Shown: positions 35,667-44,633 of the stretch, one piece after another
Numbering within the stretch: the stretch's first letter is position 1
Layout: every line of letters starts with the position of its first letter
Assembly (NCBI GenBank): GCA_039915945.1
Contig: JBDSMH010000106.1
Span: forward strand, 66,876-130,875
Direction of reading: 5' to 3'
DNA from: DATLFA01 sp039915945
GTDB lineage: Bacteria; Actinomycetota; Acidimicrobiia; Acidimicrobiales; WLNW01
DNA: 64,000 nucleotides
Made by a program: the position numbers and the translations under genes
Notes under the pieces: model-generated
The model's database searches: none
What the model was told of the DNA's origin: nothing
Seen by the model: the letters and a program-made list of their open reading frames with translations, nothing else

Positions 35667-35759
35667 GAGCCCATCCCCGCCTGTGATTGCCGTCGGGGCA
35701 GGACGCTATCATTCGCCGATCAGCGCTCAAAGAAGCTCACGCACGAGGTGGTCGCGCAT

Positions 35760-36701
35760 ATGACGAGTCGTCCGTTGCAAGTGTTCTGTTGCATGATCAC
35801 GCCGTTCGATCCCGATGGCGCGCTCGACGAGTCCGCCGTCGAACAATTGGGCGAACGCATCGTCGAGGCCGGTGTCGGCTTGGCGCTGGGCACCGCCTCG
35901 CCCGGCGAGGGCCATTCGCTCACGCCGGCCGAAACCGAACGTCTCTACGCCGCAGGCAAACGAGTTGCGGCGGGACGTGTCCCCGTCATTGCGATGGGCT
36001 GCGAACAGCGATCGGCCGCGGAGTTCGCGCCATACATCCGCATCGCCGAGCAGGTCGGCGTCGACTCCGTGCAGCTCTATCAGATGGAGCTCATGCACGC
36101 GTCCAAGCCAGGTGTCGACGAGCTCGAGCGCTACTTCCGCACGCTGCTCGAAGGCATGACCATCCCGGCGCGACTGTCAACGCATCAGCAGAACGGCTAC
36201 ACGACCCCGATCGATCTCATCGATCGACTGCTGCACGACTACCCGCACATCGAGGGCATTCACTGCACGACCGACATCGAGTACATGCGCACGCTCGTGG
36301 ACGTCGTCGACGGGCGCGCCGACATCTTGCTCGGCGGTGCGCAGCATCTGTTGCCCGGCCTGTCGTTCGGTGCGCAGGGCTATCTCGATAGCACCGGCTG
36401 CCTGCTGGCGCCGCGCCTCAACGCGTCGGTGATCGAGCACTACAAGGCGGGCCGGCTCGACGAGATGGCAACGGCCTATCACCAGATCACGCGCCTGTCC
36501 GGCATCTCGCGTGTGCAAACACACCGCAGCGGCACCGGGTCGGTGCGTGTTTGCAAAGCCGCGCTCCGCGTGCTCGGCCTGCCGGGTTCGACGCTGCGTG
36601 CGCCGTACCTCTCGCTCGACGAAAAGGCACACAGCGACGTGGCTGACTACCTCAAGGCGATGATGGTCCCCGAGCTCGAGCCGCTACTCGCGCACGTGTG
36701 A
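35760..36701 (+). CDS. DapA/NAL-family (beta/alpha)8 protein lacking the Schiff-base lysine
   Basis: 313 residues from the ATG at 35760. The fold pattern of dihydrodipicolinate synthase-like aldolases is evident: CCMITPFDPDGALDESAVEQ, GTASPGEGHSLTPAETERLY, VPVIAMGCEQRS, YFRTLLEGMTIPARL. In the position of GIKxxxxD the protein reads GIHCTTD (His near residue 167), so the lysine that forms the Schiff base is absent, and the usual catalytic Tyr region is replaced by STHQQNGYTTP. It is therefore unlikely to be a normal aldolase/lyase. It is divergent from the molybdenum-hydroxylase gene and 3 bases from the AhpD-like gene end. Confidence 0.85.
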   Translation: MTSRPLQVFCCMITPFDPDGALDESAVEQLGERIVEAGVGLALGTASPGEGHSLTPAETERLYAAGKRVAAGRVPVIAMGCEQRSAAEFAPYIRIAEQVGVDSVQLYQMELMHASKPGVDELERYFRTLLEGMTIPARLSTHQQNGYTTPIDLIDRLLHDYPHIEGIHCTTDIEYMRTLVDVVDGRADILLGGAQHLLPGLSFGAQGYLDSTGCLLAPRLNASVIEHYKAGRLDEMATAYHQITRLSGISRVQTHRSGTGSVRVCKAALRVLGLPGSTLRAPYLSLDEKAHSDVADYLKAMMVPELEPLLAHV

Positions 36702-36704
36702 TCT

Positions 36705-37328
36705 TCAGCCGCGAGCGGCGAGAGGCTCGGTCGCGTGCGGCAGATGTTTGGCCGCGCTCCAACCGCGCGGTGACAGCAACGCGCTAGCGAGTTCGTAGAC
36801 GGGCTGCTCGAGGTCGGTCGCAACCGTGTCGTTCCAACGATTCCAGAAACCGAAGTTGCAGACAGCCGCGATCATCTCGACGATCTGCGCCTCGTCGTAG
36901 TACTCGCGCAAGTCGGCGATGTGTTGATCGGTGACCGCATTGGGTGATTGGCCCATTGCCAACGCCAACCGCAAGGCCACGCGCTCTTCGTCGGAGAAGA
37001 GATCGCTGGTCTCGAATTCCCAGATAGCCGTGATCTTTGCTGCCGCGACACCGTTCGTGGTGGCGGTCTTGGACGTGTGCGCCTCGCAGAACCGGCAACC
37101 CACCGCACTGGATGCGAGATGGCTCATCAACACTTTCAAGCCGGTGTCGACGCTATTGAGCGAGCGCAACGCAGCCGAGAGTGCCTGCAGACCCCGCAGC
37201 AGCGCCGGTTGGTGCGCGACGGTGAGGAAGGCGTTGGGCAGATAGCCGGCGAGTTGTTCGATCTCCTGGAAGTATTCCTCGAACTCGGGGAGTTGTTCTC
37301 GGGGGACGGGCTGAATGCGCGCCATCAC
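36705..37328 (-). CDS. AhpD/carboxymuconolactone decarboxylase-family protein
   Basis: 207 residues. All-helical; the AhpD-type redox motif is present as CRFCEAHTSK (CxxC with a following His), near residue 77, preceded by SHLASSAVG. The family includes alkylhydroperoxidase AhpD and gamma-carboxymuconolactone decarboxylase; the CxxC favours an AhpD-like peroxidase activity. It is convergent with the DapA-like gene with a 3-base gap and upstream of the enoyl-CoA hydratase on the same strand, though read first in that direction only after its own gap (42 bases). Confidence 0.85.
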   Translation of the reverse strand: MMARIQPVPREQLPEFEEYFQEIEQLAGYLPNAFLTVAHQPALLRGLQALSAALRSLNSVDTGLKVLMSHLASSAVGCRFCEAHTSKTATTNGVAAAKITAIWEFETSDLFSDEERVALRLALAMGQSPNAVTDQHIADLREYYDEAQIVEMIAAVCNFGFWNRWNDTVATDLEQPVYELASALLSPRGWSAAKHLPHATEPLAARG

Positions 37329-37370
37329 TACCTCCGGGTCGTAGGCCGAAACGCCAACCTTAATACGGCC

Positions 37371-38153
37371 TCAGTTCGTAGGGAACCCAGACGACGGATC
37401 GCTGATCGCCAATCCCTCGAGGGCCATGCCGTAGCCGACGAGTCGGTGCATCTGTTGCTTGATCGGTTCGGTGAGGATCACGCGGCTGTAGCGAAGTTGT
37501 AGGTTCGACTTTCGGGCGAGTTGTCGCGCAATAGCGCGAGCGCGCGGCATCACCTCTGTCGACGGCAGCACCTCATTGACCATCCCCAACTCGAGGGCCT
37601 CACGCGCATCGATCGTCTGCCCGGTGAGATGGAAGTAGCGAGCGCGGTTGATGCCGACGAGCATCGTCATGACGACATTGACACCGTCGCCGGGCACCAA
37701 GTTGCCGTGCTCGAAGTGACCCGAGTCGACGAATACTGCCGTATCCGCCGCGATGGTGATGTCGCACAACAACGCCAACTCGAGGTGCCGGTAGGCGGGC
37801 CCGTTGATCGCCGCGATCATGGGGACTTCGATGTTCAACAGATTTGCCTGCAGGTGCTTGCCGTCGAAGTAGAAGTGGTCCCACTCTTGCGGCGTGGGTC
37901 GCATGGCGAGCGGCCTCTCGCCCGGGGAACAGATCGGTCCGGTGAATTCGTCGCCGGTACCCGTCAGGATGACGACGCGGTTCTCGCGGTCGTCGCTGAT
38001 GTCATGAAATGCCCGGCACAACTCCGCATGGGGCTGGGGACCCCATCGCAGCGACGCTCCGTCGGTGTGCAGCTTGACCTCGAGCACGCCGTCGTCGTCT
38101 CGTTGCAGCGCAATGTGCTCGTAGCGCTGACCGTATTCCGAAAGAGACGCCAT
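37371..38153 (-). CDS. Enoyl-CoA hydratase/isomerase-family protein
   Basis: 260 residues from the ATG at 38153, preceded by GGGGGA on the coding strand. Crotonase fold: oxyanion-loop region DEFTGPICSPGERPLAM, AAINGPAYRHLELALLCDIT and the later block VNVVMTMLVGINRARYFHLT followed by EALELGMVNEVLP. The two classic Glu residues of enoyl-CoA hydratase are not both where expected, so hydratase, isomerase or hydrolase activity remains open. It belongs with the acyl-CoA ligase and SDRs nearby in a CoA-linked pathway. Confidence 0.87.
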   Translation of the reverse strand: MASLSEYGQRYEHIALQRDDDGVLEVKLHTDGASLRWGPQPHAELCRAFHDISDDRENRVVILTGTGDEFTGPICSPGERPLAMRPTPQEWDHFYFDGKHLQANLLNIEVPMIAAINGPAYRHLELALLCDITIAADTAVFVDSGHFEHGNLVPGDGVNVVMTMLVGINRARYFHLTGQTIDAREALELGMVNEVLPSTEVMPRARAIARQLARKSNLQLRYSRVILTEPIKQQMHRLVGYGMALEGLAISDPSSGFPTN

Positions 38154-38312
38154 CTCGATTCCCCCTGCTCGACCGGTGGAATCGTACCGGTGTGAGCGAG
38201 GTGGGTCGGTGAGTCGGCGTGACCACGACGCACCACGACGCAGCACCGGTATCGTCGAGGGGGCGCTGGCTGACGTCACGCAGCTAGTGAGTTACTCCGG
38301 GGAGGGACTGCG

Positions 38313-40007
38313 GTGCCAGATACGCAGGGGATCTTGATCAAGGGTGGGACGGTTGTCGACGGCACGGGCGCTCCTGCGCGACGCGCTGATGTCCGCGTGA
38401 ACGGTGGACACATCGCAGAGATCGGTTCCGATCTCGTCCGCGATGGCGAGTCGCTGATCGATGCGTCGGGAGCGTATGTCACACCCGGGTGGATCGAGTC
38501 GCACACCCATTTCGACGGCTCGATGTGGTGGGACCCGTCGTGTGATCCGATGCCTGCGCACGGCACGACGACCGCGGTCATCGGCAACTGCGGCTTGACG
38601 GTGGCACCGCTGAGCAAGAGCGCCCGGGCATCGATGCTCGAACTGTTCTGTTTCATCGAAGACCTCCCGTTGCACGCCTTCACTCACGCAGTCCCTTGGA
38701 ACTGGGAGAGCTGGCCCGAGTACCAACGCGCCATCAACGCGAACCCAGCGGCGATCAACACTGCGGTGTTCGTCGGTCATCAGGCACTGCGTACGCATGT
38801 GATGGGTGAACAAGCGTGGGAGCGCGCGGCTACGTCGTTCGAGGTCGATGCGATGTGCGTGCTTCTCGACGATGCGTTACGTCACGGCGGCATCGGTTTG
38901 TCGACGACGTTCATGGATACCGACCGCAACAACCGCGAGGTGCCGTCGCGCAAGGCCGACGACATCGAGTTCGGCCGGCTGCTCGATGTCGTAGCCCGCC
39001 ATCCCGGCGCAACGTTGCAGTTCGTACCACGCTTCTTGCAGTCGGAGTATTGGCAGGACGACTTCGATCGCATGGCGGCGTTGTGCGCGCCGCGCGGCGT
39101 CAAGGCCAACTGGGGTGCGTTGCGGTGCGAGGAACAACGCGCCGACGAGCTCTCGACCCGCTACTCGCACAACAAAGAAGTCAACGCGTCAGGCGCACAG
39201 ATCGCCCCGCTGTTCTCGCATGCACGCACGCACGTGAATTTGCACTTCGATCGGTCGATCATGTGGCACGGCGTGCTCGCGTGGCACGAGCTGGCCAATG
39301 GCCCGCTGGCGGACAAAGAGCGCCTACTGGCCGACCCTGCGTGGCGGGCGCGGGCGCGCGCCGAATGGGACGCGTGCACATACACGCTCGCACCGATTCG
39401 CACTCCAGAGCGCTTCATTCTCGATCACTCCGAGCGCGAGTTGCCGGGCCAAACCGGCATGACGCTCGTCGAATACGCGCAACAGCGCAATCTCCATCAT
39501 TCAGATGCATTGGCCACTTGGCTCCTCGACAACGGCATTGCCTCGTCCATGCGCACGGCAGAGTGGCCGCTCGACGAGGCCGCGGTTTGCGAACTGATCC
39601 GAGATCCGCTGACGGTCACCGGAGCGAGCGATGCGGGCGCGCATATCCAGATGTTCAGCGGCGCCGGTAACTCCACCTATCTCTTCACTCGCTACGTGCG
39701 CGATGCCGGGTTGTTGTCGATCGAAGAAGCAGTGCATGCGGTCACGGGCAAGCACGCAGCGTTCTTCGGCCTCAACGATCGCGGTGTGCTGCAAGAAGGC
39801 AAGGCCGCAGACATCGTCGTGTTCGCGCTCGACGAGATCGAGGTCGGTCCCGATGTGCGCGTCGACGACGTGCCCGGTGGCAGTTGGCGCTACACGCGAC
39901 CCGACGCTGGCTATCGCGCCACCATTGCCAACGGCGCGCCCACCTATCTCGACGGCAAGTCCACCACTGCCCGCTCCGGCCAGATGGTCGGCCTCACCAC
40001 GCCTTGA
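38313..40007 (+). CDS. Amidohydrolase, D-aminoacylase-type (paralogue A)
   Basis: 564 residues from GTG 38313. Amidohydrolase TIM-barrel with metal motif HTHFDGSMWW near residue 65, followed by GTTTAVIGNCGLTVAP (the Cys is a zinc ligand in N-acyl-D-amino-acid deacylases), later HARTHVNLHFD, and the active-site Asp in SDAGAHIQMF. The C-terminus returns to the small beta-sandwich composite domain (GVLQEGKAADIVVFALDEIE). Likely hydrolyses an N-acyl or cyclic amide bond. A close paralogue is at 54823-56505, sharing these blocks. Exact substrate unknown. Confidence 0.9.
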   Translation: MPDTQGILIKGGTVVDGTGAPARRADVRVNGGHIAEIGSDLVRDGESLIDASGAYVTPGWIESHTHFDGSMWWDPSCDPMPAHGTTTAVIGNCGLTVAPLSKSARASMLELFCFIEDLPLHAFTHAVPWNWESWPEYQRAINANPAAINTAVFVGHQALRTHVMGEQAWERAATSFEVDAMCVLLDDALRHGGIGLSTTFMDTDRNNREVPSRKADDIEFGRLLDVVARHPGATLQFVPRFLQSEYWQDDFDRMAALCAPRGVKANWGALRCEEQRADELSTRYSHNKEVNASGAQIAPLFSHARTHVNLHFDRSIMWHGVLAWHELANGPLADKERLLADPAWRARARAEWDACTYTLAPIRTPERFILDHSERELPGQTGMTLVEYAQQRNLHHSDALATWLLDNGIASSMRTAEWPLDEAAVCELIRDPLTVTGASDAGAHIQMFSGAGNSTYLFTRYVRDAGLLSIEEAVHAVTGKHAAFFGLNDRGVLQEGKAADIVVFALDEIEVGPDVRVDDVPGGSWRYTRPDAGYRATIANGAPTYLDGKSTTARSGQMVGLTTP

Positions 40008-40038
40008 TCTTCGGGCTCCACTGGCGGCCCGTTTGCAC

Positions 40039-40959
40039 CTAGCGCAAAGTCGCCGGTCGCGCCGCGGCCGCGGCCGCGGGATCGTCTTCGAAGTACTGCA
40101 GCAACAGCGGCGAGTTCACCCAGCGCGCGGGGGTGCGATACCACCCGCCGGCGGCGAGCGTGCCGCCGTCGGCGACGATCGATTGGCCGACGACGAACGA
40201 GCCGAGTTCGCTGGCGAGGAACAACACCACCGCGGCGATGTCGGAGCCTTGGCCGTAGCGGCCGGCGGGTACCCAGACCGGGACGTGGCGGTCGTATTCC
40301 TCGGGAAAGCGGCCGTAGCCGGTTTGGTATGACAACGTTTTGTCGACCGCAACAGAGTTTACGGTGACGCCACTGCCGCCGACGTCGATAGCCACGCTGC
40401 GGGTGAATGCATCGACCCCCGCCTTGAAGGCCGTGTAGACCGCGAGGCCGGGCGCCGCCCGCATGCCCTCGACCGACGAGAAGTTCACGATGCGACCCCA
40501 GCCGCGCTCGCGCATGCCCGGGAGGAACGCGTGCGTGGCCCGGAACACGTGGAGGAGGTTGGCCCGGTACAGGCGATCCCACAGTTCGGGCGACGTGTCT
40601 TCGAACGACGCGGCGGGTGCGAGTGCGTGGCCCATGGCATTGACGAGGATGTCGACCCGTCCGAACGTCTCGAGTGCGGTCGCCGACATCGTCTCGATCG
40701 ATCCGTCGGCCATGAGATCGCACACCACGCCGAGGGCTCGCCGACCTCGCTGCTCGACATCGGCGACCACTGCTGCGGTGCGATCGGCGTCGTTGTCGAC
40801 GACCACGATGTCGGCGCCGTGATCGGCGAACAGCGCGCAGGTTGCGCCGGCGATCGCGCCCGCACCACCGGTCACGACGGCGATGCGATCGCGCAGCAGG
40901 GGGCCGGTCCAGCGACCATCGTGTCCGGGCGGATAGGTCGGTGTCGTGCGGTCGTTCAT
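40039..40959 (-). CDS. SDR-family oxidoreductase
   Basis: 306 residues from the ATG at 40959, with GGGGGAA just upstream on the coding strand. Motifs: TGGAGAIAGATCALF, acidic VVVDNDADR (NAD preference), NAMGH, catalytic Ser in VNFSSVEGM, YTAFK, and VADGGTLAAGGWYRTPARW. It resembles the SDR at 25149-26006 along the C-terminal region. It is divergent from the cyclase-family gene, and a 48-base palindrome lies between them, so both may share one regulator. Confidence 0.9.
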   Translation of the reverse strand: MNDRTTPTYPPGHDGRWTGPLLRDRIAVVTGGAGAIAGATCALFADHGADIVVVDNDADRTAAVVADVEQRGRRALGVVCDLMADGSIETMSATALETFGRVDILVNAMGHALAPAASFEDTSPELWDRLYRANLLHVFRATHAFLPGMRERGWGRIVNFSSVEGMRAAPGLAVYTAFKAGVDAFTRSVAIDVGGSGVTVNSVAVDKTLSYQTGYGRFPEEYDRHVPVWVPAGRYGQGSDIAAVVLFLASELGSFVVGQSIVADGGTLAAGGWYRTPARWVNSPLLLQYFEDDPAAAAAARPATLR

Positions 40960-40971
40960 TTGTTCCCCCGC

Positions 40972-41019
40972 TTCTCGTGGTGTTCTATACGTGTCTACAC
41001 GGATAGAACACCACGAGAA
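40972..41019. promoter_or_regulatory. 48-base near-perfect palindrome between divergent genes
   Basis: The left arm TTCTCGTGGTGTTCTAT (40972-40988) is exactly complementary to ATAGAACACCACGAGAA (41003-41019). Inside, CGTGT (40990-40994) pairs with ACACG (40997-41001) around the same centre (40995.5). Only one inner pair and the central pair do not match, so 22 of 24 pairs hold. It starts 13 bases before the SDR ATG and ends 21 bases before the cyclase ATG. A dimeric or tetrameric repressor operator is the simplest reading; it would also form a hairpin in both 5' leaders. Confidence 0.75.
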
Positions 41020-41039
41020 TGGTGCGAGGGGCGACAACG

Positions 41040-42008
41040 ATGACGCTGCCCGATATAGACGAAGTGCTCGGCTACTTCGACGCCTTGTCGAACTGGGGCC
41101 GTTGGGGCGAGGCCGATCGTCTCGGCACGCTCAACTACGTGACGCCCGATGTCACCCGGGCCGCCGCGGCGGAGATTCGTGAAGGTGCCTCGGTCTCTTG
41201 CGCGTGGGACATCGACAACCGCGTACAGGAGGGCGATATCTACGGCCCACCGCAGCGCTACATGATCAACCACGGACAAGGGCTGGACGACGAGCACCGT
41301 GTGTTGCCGCGTCATCGACGCGCGGCTGATCGAAGCTCGGGGGCGGCCGAGTATGTCGGCTTTGCGTTCCACGGCATGAACATCACGCACATCGATGCGC
41401 TGTCGCACATCTTCTGGGATCGTCGCATGTACAACGGCGTGCCCGCCGAACATGTCACTTCGCACGCCGGCGCAGTGTCGTTGGCGATCACCGATGCGCC
41501 CGGTGGCGTTACGTCGCGCGGCGTGCTGCTCGACATCCCTCCGGTCGTCGGTGGCGATTGGCTCGAGCCGGGCTTCGGCGTGACGCCCGAGCACCTGGAC
41601 GCCGCCGCGGCCCGGCAGGGAGTGACGGTGCGTTCCGGCGACATCGTGGTCCTGCGTGTCGGCTACTCACGGCGCAAGCGCGAGCAAGGACCGCGCCCGG
41701 TGCAACTCGGTCAGGCGGGGTGGCACGCCGCCGCGCTGCCTTGGCTACACGAACGCGAGGTCGCGGTCATCGGCAACGACGGGGGACAGGATGCGATGCC
41801 GTCCGGTTATCACCAGCAGGGTCTGGGTATGCCGATTCACGCGATCGGTATCGTGGCAATGGGCCTGTGGCTGATCGACAACCTCGACCTCGAACCGCTC
41901 GCGGCCGCCTGCGAATCGCGTCAGCGCTGGACGTTCTTCATGCACCTGTCGCCACTGCGACTCGCCGGCGCCACCGGCTCGCCGCTCAACCCGGTCGCCA
42001 TCTTCTGA
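41040..42008 (+). CDS. Cyclase/kynurenine formamidase-like hydrolase
   Basis: 322 residues from the ATG at 41040, behind GAGGGG. The metal-binding signature of the family is HGMNITHIDALSH near residue 125 (HxxTHxD with a second His), followed by GVLLDIPPVV, SGDIVVLRVGYS and, at the end, AVIGNDGGQDAMPSG. Members hydrolyse amides such as N-formylkynurenine or cyclic imides. It is divergent from the SDR across the palindrome, which may control both. Substrate unknown. Confidence 0.9.
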   Translation: MTLPDIDEVLGYFDALSNWGRWGEADRLGTLNYVTPDVTRAAAAEIREGASVSCAWDIDNRVQEGDIYGPPQRYMINHGQGLDDEHRVLPRHRRAADRSSGAAEYVGFAFHGMNITHIDALSHIFWDRRMYNGVPAEHVTSHAGAVSLAITDAPGGVTSRGVLLDIPPVVGGDWLEPGFGVTPEHLDAAAARQGVTVRSGDIVVLRVGYSRRKREQGPRPVQLGQAGWHAAALPWLHEREVAVIGNDGGQDAMPSGYHQQGLGMPIHAIGIVAMGLWLIDNLDLEPLAAACESRQRWTFFMHLSPLRLAGATGSPLNPVAIF

Positions 42009-42021
42009 CCAACGAAGCGGG

Positions 42022-42384
42022 TCAGTGGGGCTCGATGAGCTCGATGCGATTGCCGAAAGGGTCATCGACGTAGGCGTGGTCGTAGCCCTCGAGTGGCTCG
42101 CCGTCGCGAACCACCACCGAGTGCGCGCGCAATCGCTCCAAGAGTTCGGCCAGTCCGCGCACTTGCAGCGCGGGGTGTGCCTTCTTGGCCGCGGCGAAAT
42201 CGGCTTCGACGCCGAGGTGGATCTTCAGATCGCCGCGCTCGAACCAGCAACCGCCCCGTCGCGCGAGGTGTTCCGGCTTGGGCACTTGCGGAATCCCGAG
42301 CACGCCTTCGTAGAAGCCGACGGCGTCGGGCTCACGTCCGGACGGCATGGCGAGCTGCACATGGTCGATGCGCGTGATCTGCAT
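42022..42384 (-). CDS. VOC-superfamily (glyoxalase-like) protein
   Basis: 120 residues from the ATG at 42384; another ATG three codons upstream (42393) is possible. It begins with the beta-strand HVQLAMPSGREPDAVGFYEG and ends with HAYVDDPFGNRIELIEP, the first and last metal-ligand strands of the VOC fold. Metal-binding residues are likely the N-terminal His and the C-terminal Glu. Members include glyoxalases, extradiol dioxygenases and resistance proteins; at one domain and 120 residues it would act as a dimer. It follows the alpha/beta hydrolase gene by 28 bases in the same direction. Confidence 0.85.
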   Translation of the reverse strand: MQITRIDHVQLAMPSGREPDAVGFYEGVLGIPQVPKPEHLARRGGCWFERGDLKIHLGVEADFAAAKKAHPALQVRGLAELLERLRAHSVVVRDGEPLEGYDHAYVDDPFGNRIELIEPH

Positions 42385-42412
42385 GGGCTTCATTCTGCGC
42401 CAACCGACAGGG

Positions 42413-42955
42413 TCATGCAGTGACTCTCTCGATGACACTGCGCACGATGGCGTCGAAATGCGACGGTTGTTCGAGATTCACGTAGTGGCCGCAGTCGGGC
42501 ACGCAGTGGAACTCTCCGTCACGCGCGTCGCGCGCCAACTGTGCCGCCCTCTCGGGTCGGTTTTGATCGCCACTGATCACGACAAGCGGCTTGGCCCACA
42601 CGCGCGCGAACTCGCTCAGGTCGCGCCGGTTATGAAATGCCCGCACTCCCCGGACGACTTCGTTGCGGAACTCTGGCTCGGGACGATGTCCCGCTTTCGC
42701 CCCCGCCAGCACCACTGCTGCGACTCGATCGGGCGCAAGCGCGGCAACCTCGAGTGCACACGAGCCACCCATCGAGGCGCCGACCACGATCAGTTCCTCG
42801 CCGTCGGTTCGATCGACGATTGCCGGCGCCCACTCTTCGATCGACTCGCCGAGCCCGTAGAGGTCCGGTGCAATGGTCGAACCCGGCAGCAAATCCCTCT
42901 GGTCGGCCCACATTCGCCCGTCGAACGGCAGCGCATGTAGCAGAACCAGTTTCAT
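42413..42955 (-). CDS. Alpha/beta hydrolase
   Basis: 180 residues from the ATG at 42955; the open frame upstream of it lies in the P450 gene. Nucleophile elbow GASMGGSCALEV (Ser near residue 64), acid region VVISGDQNRPE and His in PDCGHYVNLEQP complete the triad. The protein is shorter than typical 250-280-residue members because the cap domain is reduced. It lies 5 bases downstream of the P450 stop, so it is co-transcribed with it: hydroxylation followed by hydrolysis is a plausible sequence, but unproven. Confidence 0.85.
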   Translation of the reverse strand: MKLVLLHALPFDGRMWADQRDLLPGSTIAPDLYGLGESIEEWAPAIVDRTDGEELIVVGASMGGSCALEVAALAPDRVAAVVLAGAKAGHRPEPEFRNEVVRGVRAFHNRRDLSEFARVWAKPLVVISGDQNRPERAAQLARDARDGEFHCVPDCGHYVNLEQPSHFDAIVRSVIERVTA

Positions 42956-42960
42956 CGGTG

Positions 42961-44148
42961 CTACTTCAGGGCGATGACGCGTGCGGGAATCGGGTCGTGG
43001 CCGAGGTTGCCGGGGAGCGGCGGGTAGTGCACGGAGTCGATCGTCTCCATGCGATCGACACGATCGAGCAAGGTCTCGACGGCGATCACCGCTTCGAGGC
43101 GGGCCAACGTCGCGCCGGGGCACACGTGTGAACCCGCGCCGAATGTGAGATGCGCGCGCGGCTGAGGACGGTCGAGGCGGAAGGTCTCGGGGTCGTCGTA
43201 TTTGTCTTCGTCGCGGTTGGCCGAGGCGATGCCCATCTCGACCCGGTCACCCGGCGTCAAAGGAACACCGCCGACTTCGACCTCACCGGTGCAGCGTCGA
43301 GTGGTGCGTTGCACCGGTGAGTCGTGCCGTAGCGATTCTTCGATGAAGTTGGGTATGAGGTGGCGGTGGGCTCGCAATTGGTCGAAGACCGCGCGGTCCA
43401 ACAGCAATCGTTCGACGAGGTGAGTCAACAAGCCGCGGGTCGTGTGCACGCCGGCCTGCACCATGAAGTGCAACTGAGTCACGATCTGCTGATCGGTGAG
43501 CGGCTTGCCGTCGATGCGGGCCTCGGACAACGTGCGAAACACGTCGTTGGGCATCTCCGGCAGCGCTCGTCGTTGCGCTAGTTGCTCGGTGAAGAGATTT
43601 TGCAGGCCGTGGTTACCGGGGCCGACGTCAGGGGAGCACGGCCGCTTGAGGATCGTGCCGTCTTCCGACCACTCGTTGAACTTCGCCGGCGTGTCGTCGG
43701 GCAAACCCATGATGTGCGTCATGACGAGGCCGGGAATCACCATCGCATAGTCGCGGTGCAAGTCGGCCACGTCGGCCTGCACCATGGCGTCGACCAACTC
43801 GTCGCAGATCTGACGAATGAGCGGCTCGAGTTTGTTGACGCGATGCGAGCCGAACGTCGCGTTGTAGAGCCGGCGCACCTCGCCGTGGGTCGGCTCTTGC
43901 AGTTCAGAAAGGAAGAGTTCTTCGTTGGGCACGTCGTCGACGCTGTTCAGGCCGGAGTATGCGGACAGATCGGCGCGGAACGTCTCGATGTCCTTGAGCG
44001 CGGCCTCGACGAGATCGAAGCGCGAGAGATACCACGCGCCCTTGGGGGTCGGGCATACCGGTCGCTCGAGGCGGACTCGCGCGAGGTGGTCGAACGGGAC
44101 GCCGTCGTAGAGGTGCTGTGGGTCGTGCGGGTCGAAGGTGATCGTCAC
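42961..44148 (-). CDS. Cytochrome P450 (class I, bacterial)
   Basis: 395 residues, the usual length. Haem-ligand motif FGAGSHVCPGATLARLE (Cys near residue 344); I-helix QAGVHTTRGLLTH with the acid/alcohol pair changed to H-T-T; ExxR motif as EESLR; later DRVEMGIASANRDEDKYDDP. The gene overlaps the upstream nitroreductase-type gene by four bases (ATGA, 44145-44148) and is followed by an alpha/beta hydrolase and a VOC gene, so the four form an operon. No ferredoxin or reductase is adjacent; these would come from elsewhere. Substrate unknown. Confidence 0.94.
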   Translation of the reverse strand: MTITFDPHDPQHLYDGVPFDHLARVRLERPVCPTPKGAWYLSRFDLVEAALKDIETFRADLSAYSGLNSVDDVPNEELFLSELQEPTHGEVRRLYNATFGSHRVNKLEPLIRQICDELVDAMVQADVADLHRDYAMVIPGLVMTHIMGLPDDTPAKFNEWSEDGTILKRPCSPDVGPGNHGLQNLFTEQLAQRRALPEMPNDVFRTLSEARIDGKPLTDQQIVTQLHFMVQAGVHTTRGLLTHLVERLLLDRAVFDQLRAHRHLIPNFIEESLRHDSPVQRTTRRCTGEVEVGGVPLTPGDRVEMGIASANRDEDKYDDPETFRLDRPQPRAHLTFGAGSHVCPGATLARLEAVIAVETLLDRVDRMETIDSVHYPPLPGNLGHDPIPARVIALK

Positions 44149-44633
44149 GACGCGACCGTACCCCCGGCAATGCTCGGCGGCAGCTCTTCGATGCAGAAGA
44201 TCGGATGGTTCGGCGCGATGCGGCGCAGTTCTTCATCGGGCGACTTTGCACTCACTCCGTCGAAGAAGACTCCAACCTCGGCTTTCCAGCGTTTGAGGTA
44301 CGCGCGCAAGATCGTGGGCTTCTCGTCGTCGACTATCTCGACCGCGCTGAAGCCCTCGGTGCGCCGACCGACCCGCAGTTCGCCTTGCCCGGCTGCCCGC
44401 AGATTGCGCACCCATTGCGTCTCGCCTCGAGGAGCCACGAGATAGCGGGTTCGATCGACGGTGAGGAGGTTGACCGGCGTGCTGCGCCACTCACCGCTCG
44501 AGCGACCGCGCACCCGCAACTCGCGCGAGCCCCACACGCTGATGCCCGCGCGGGTCAGGCCCGCAACGACGCGATTGAAGATGTTCTTGGTGAACCAGCC
44601 GGGCCGAACATAGCGAGGGTCACCTTCGGCCAT
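44145..44633 (-). CDS. Deazaflavin (F420)-dependent nitroreductase-family protein
   Basis: 162 residues from the ATG at 44633; an upstream in-frame ATG at 44696 would add 21 residues. Split-barrel flavin-binding fold: RGRSSGEWRSTPVNLLTVDR, YLVAPRGETQWVRNLRAAG and ELRVGRRTEGFSAVEI are the typical blocks of Ddn-type proteins that bind F420 (or other deazaflavins) and reduce quinones or nitro compounds. It is first in the P450 operon (four-base overlap), so the reductase could regenerate a quinone or act on the P450 product. F420 use fits the actinobacterial setting. Confidence 0.86.
   Translation of the reverse strand: MAEGDPRYVRPGWFTKNIFNRVVAGLTRAGISVWGSRELRVRGRSSGEWRSTPVNLLTVDRTRYLVAPRGETQWVRNLRAAGQGELRVGRRTEGFSAVEIVDDEKPTILRAYLKRWKAEVGVFFDGVSAKSPDEELRRIAPNHPIFCIEELPPSIAGGTVAS

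Noticed and set aside
34998..35759. A long N-terminal extension for the DapA-like protein
   Set aside because: It would lie entirely antisense to the molybdenum-hydroxylase gene; the ATG at 35760 begins at the expected first strand.
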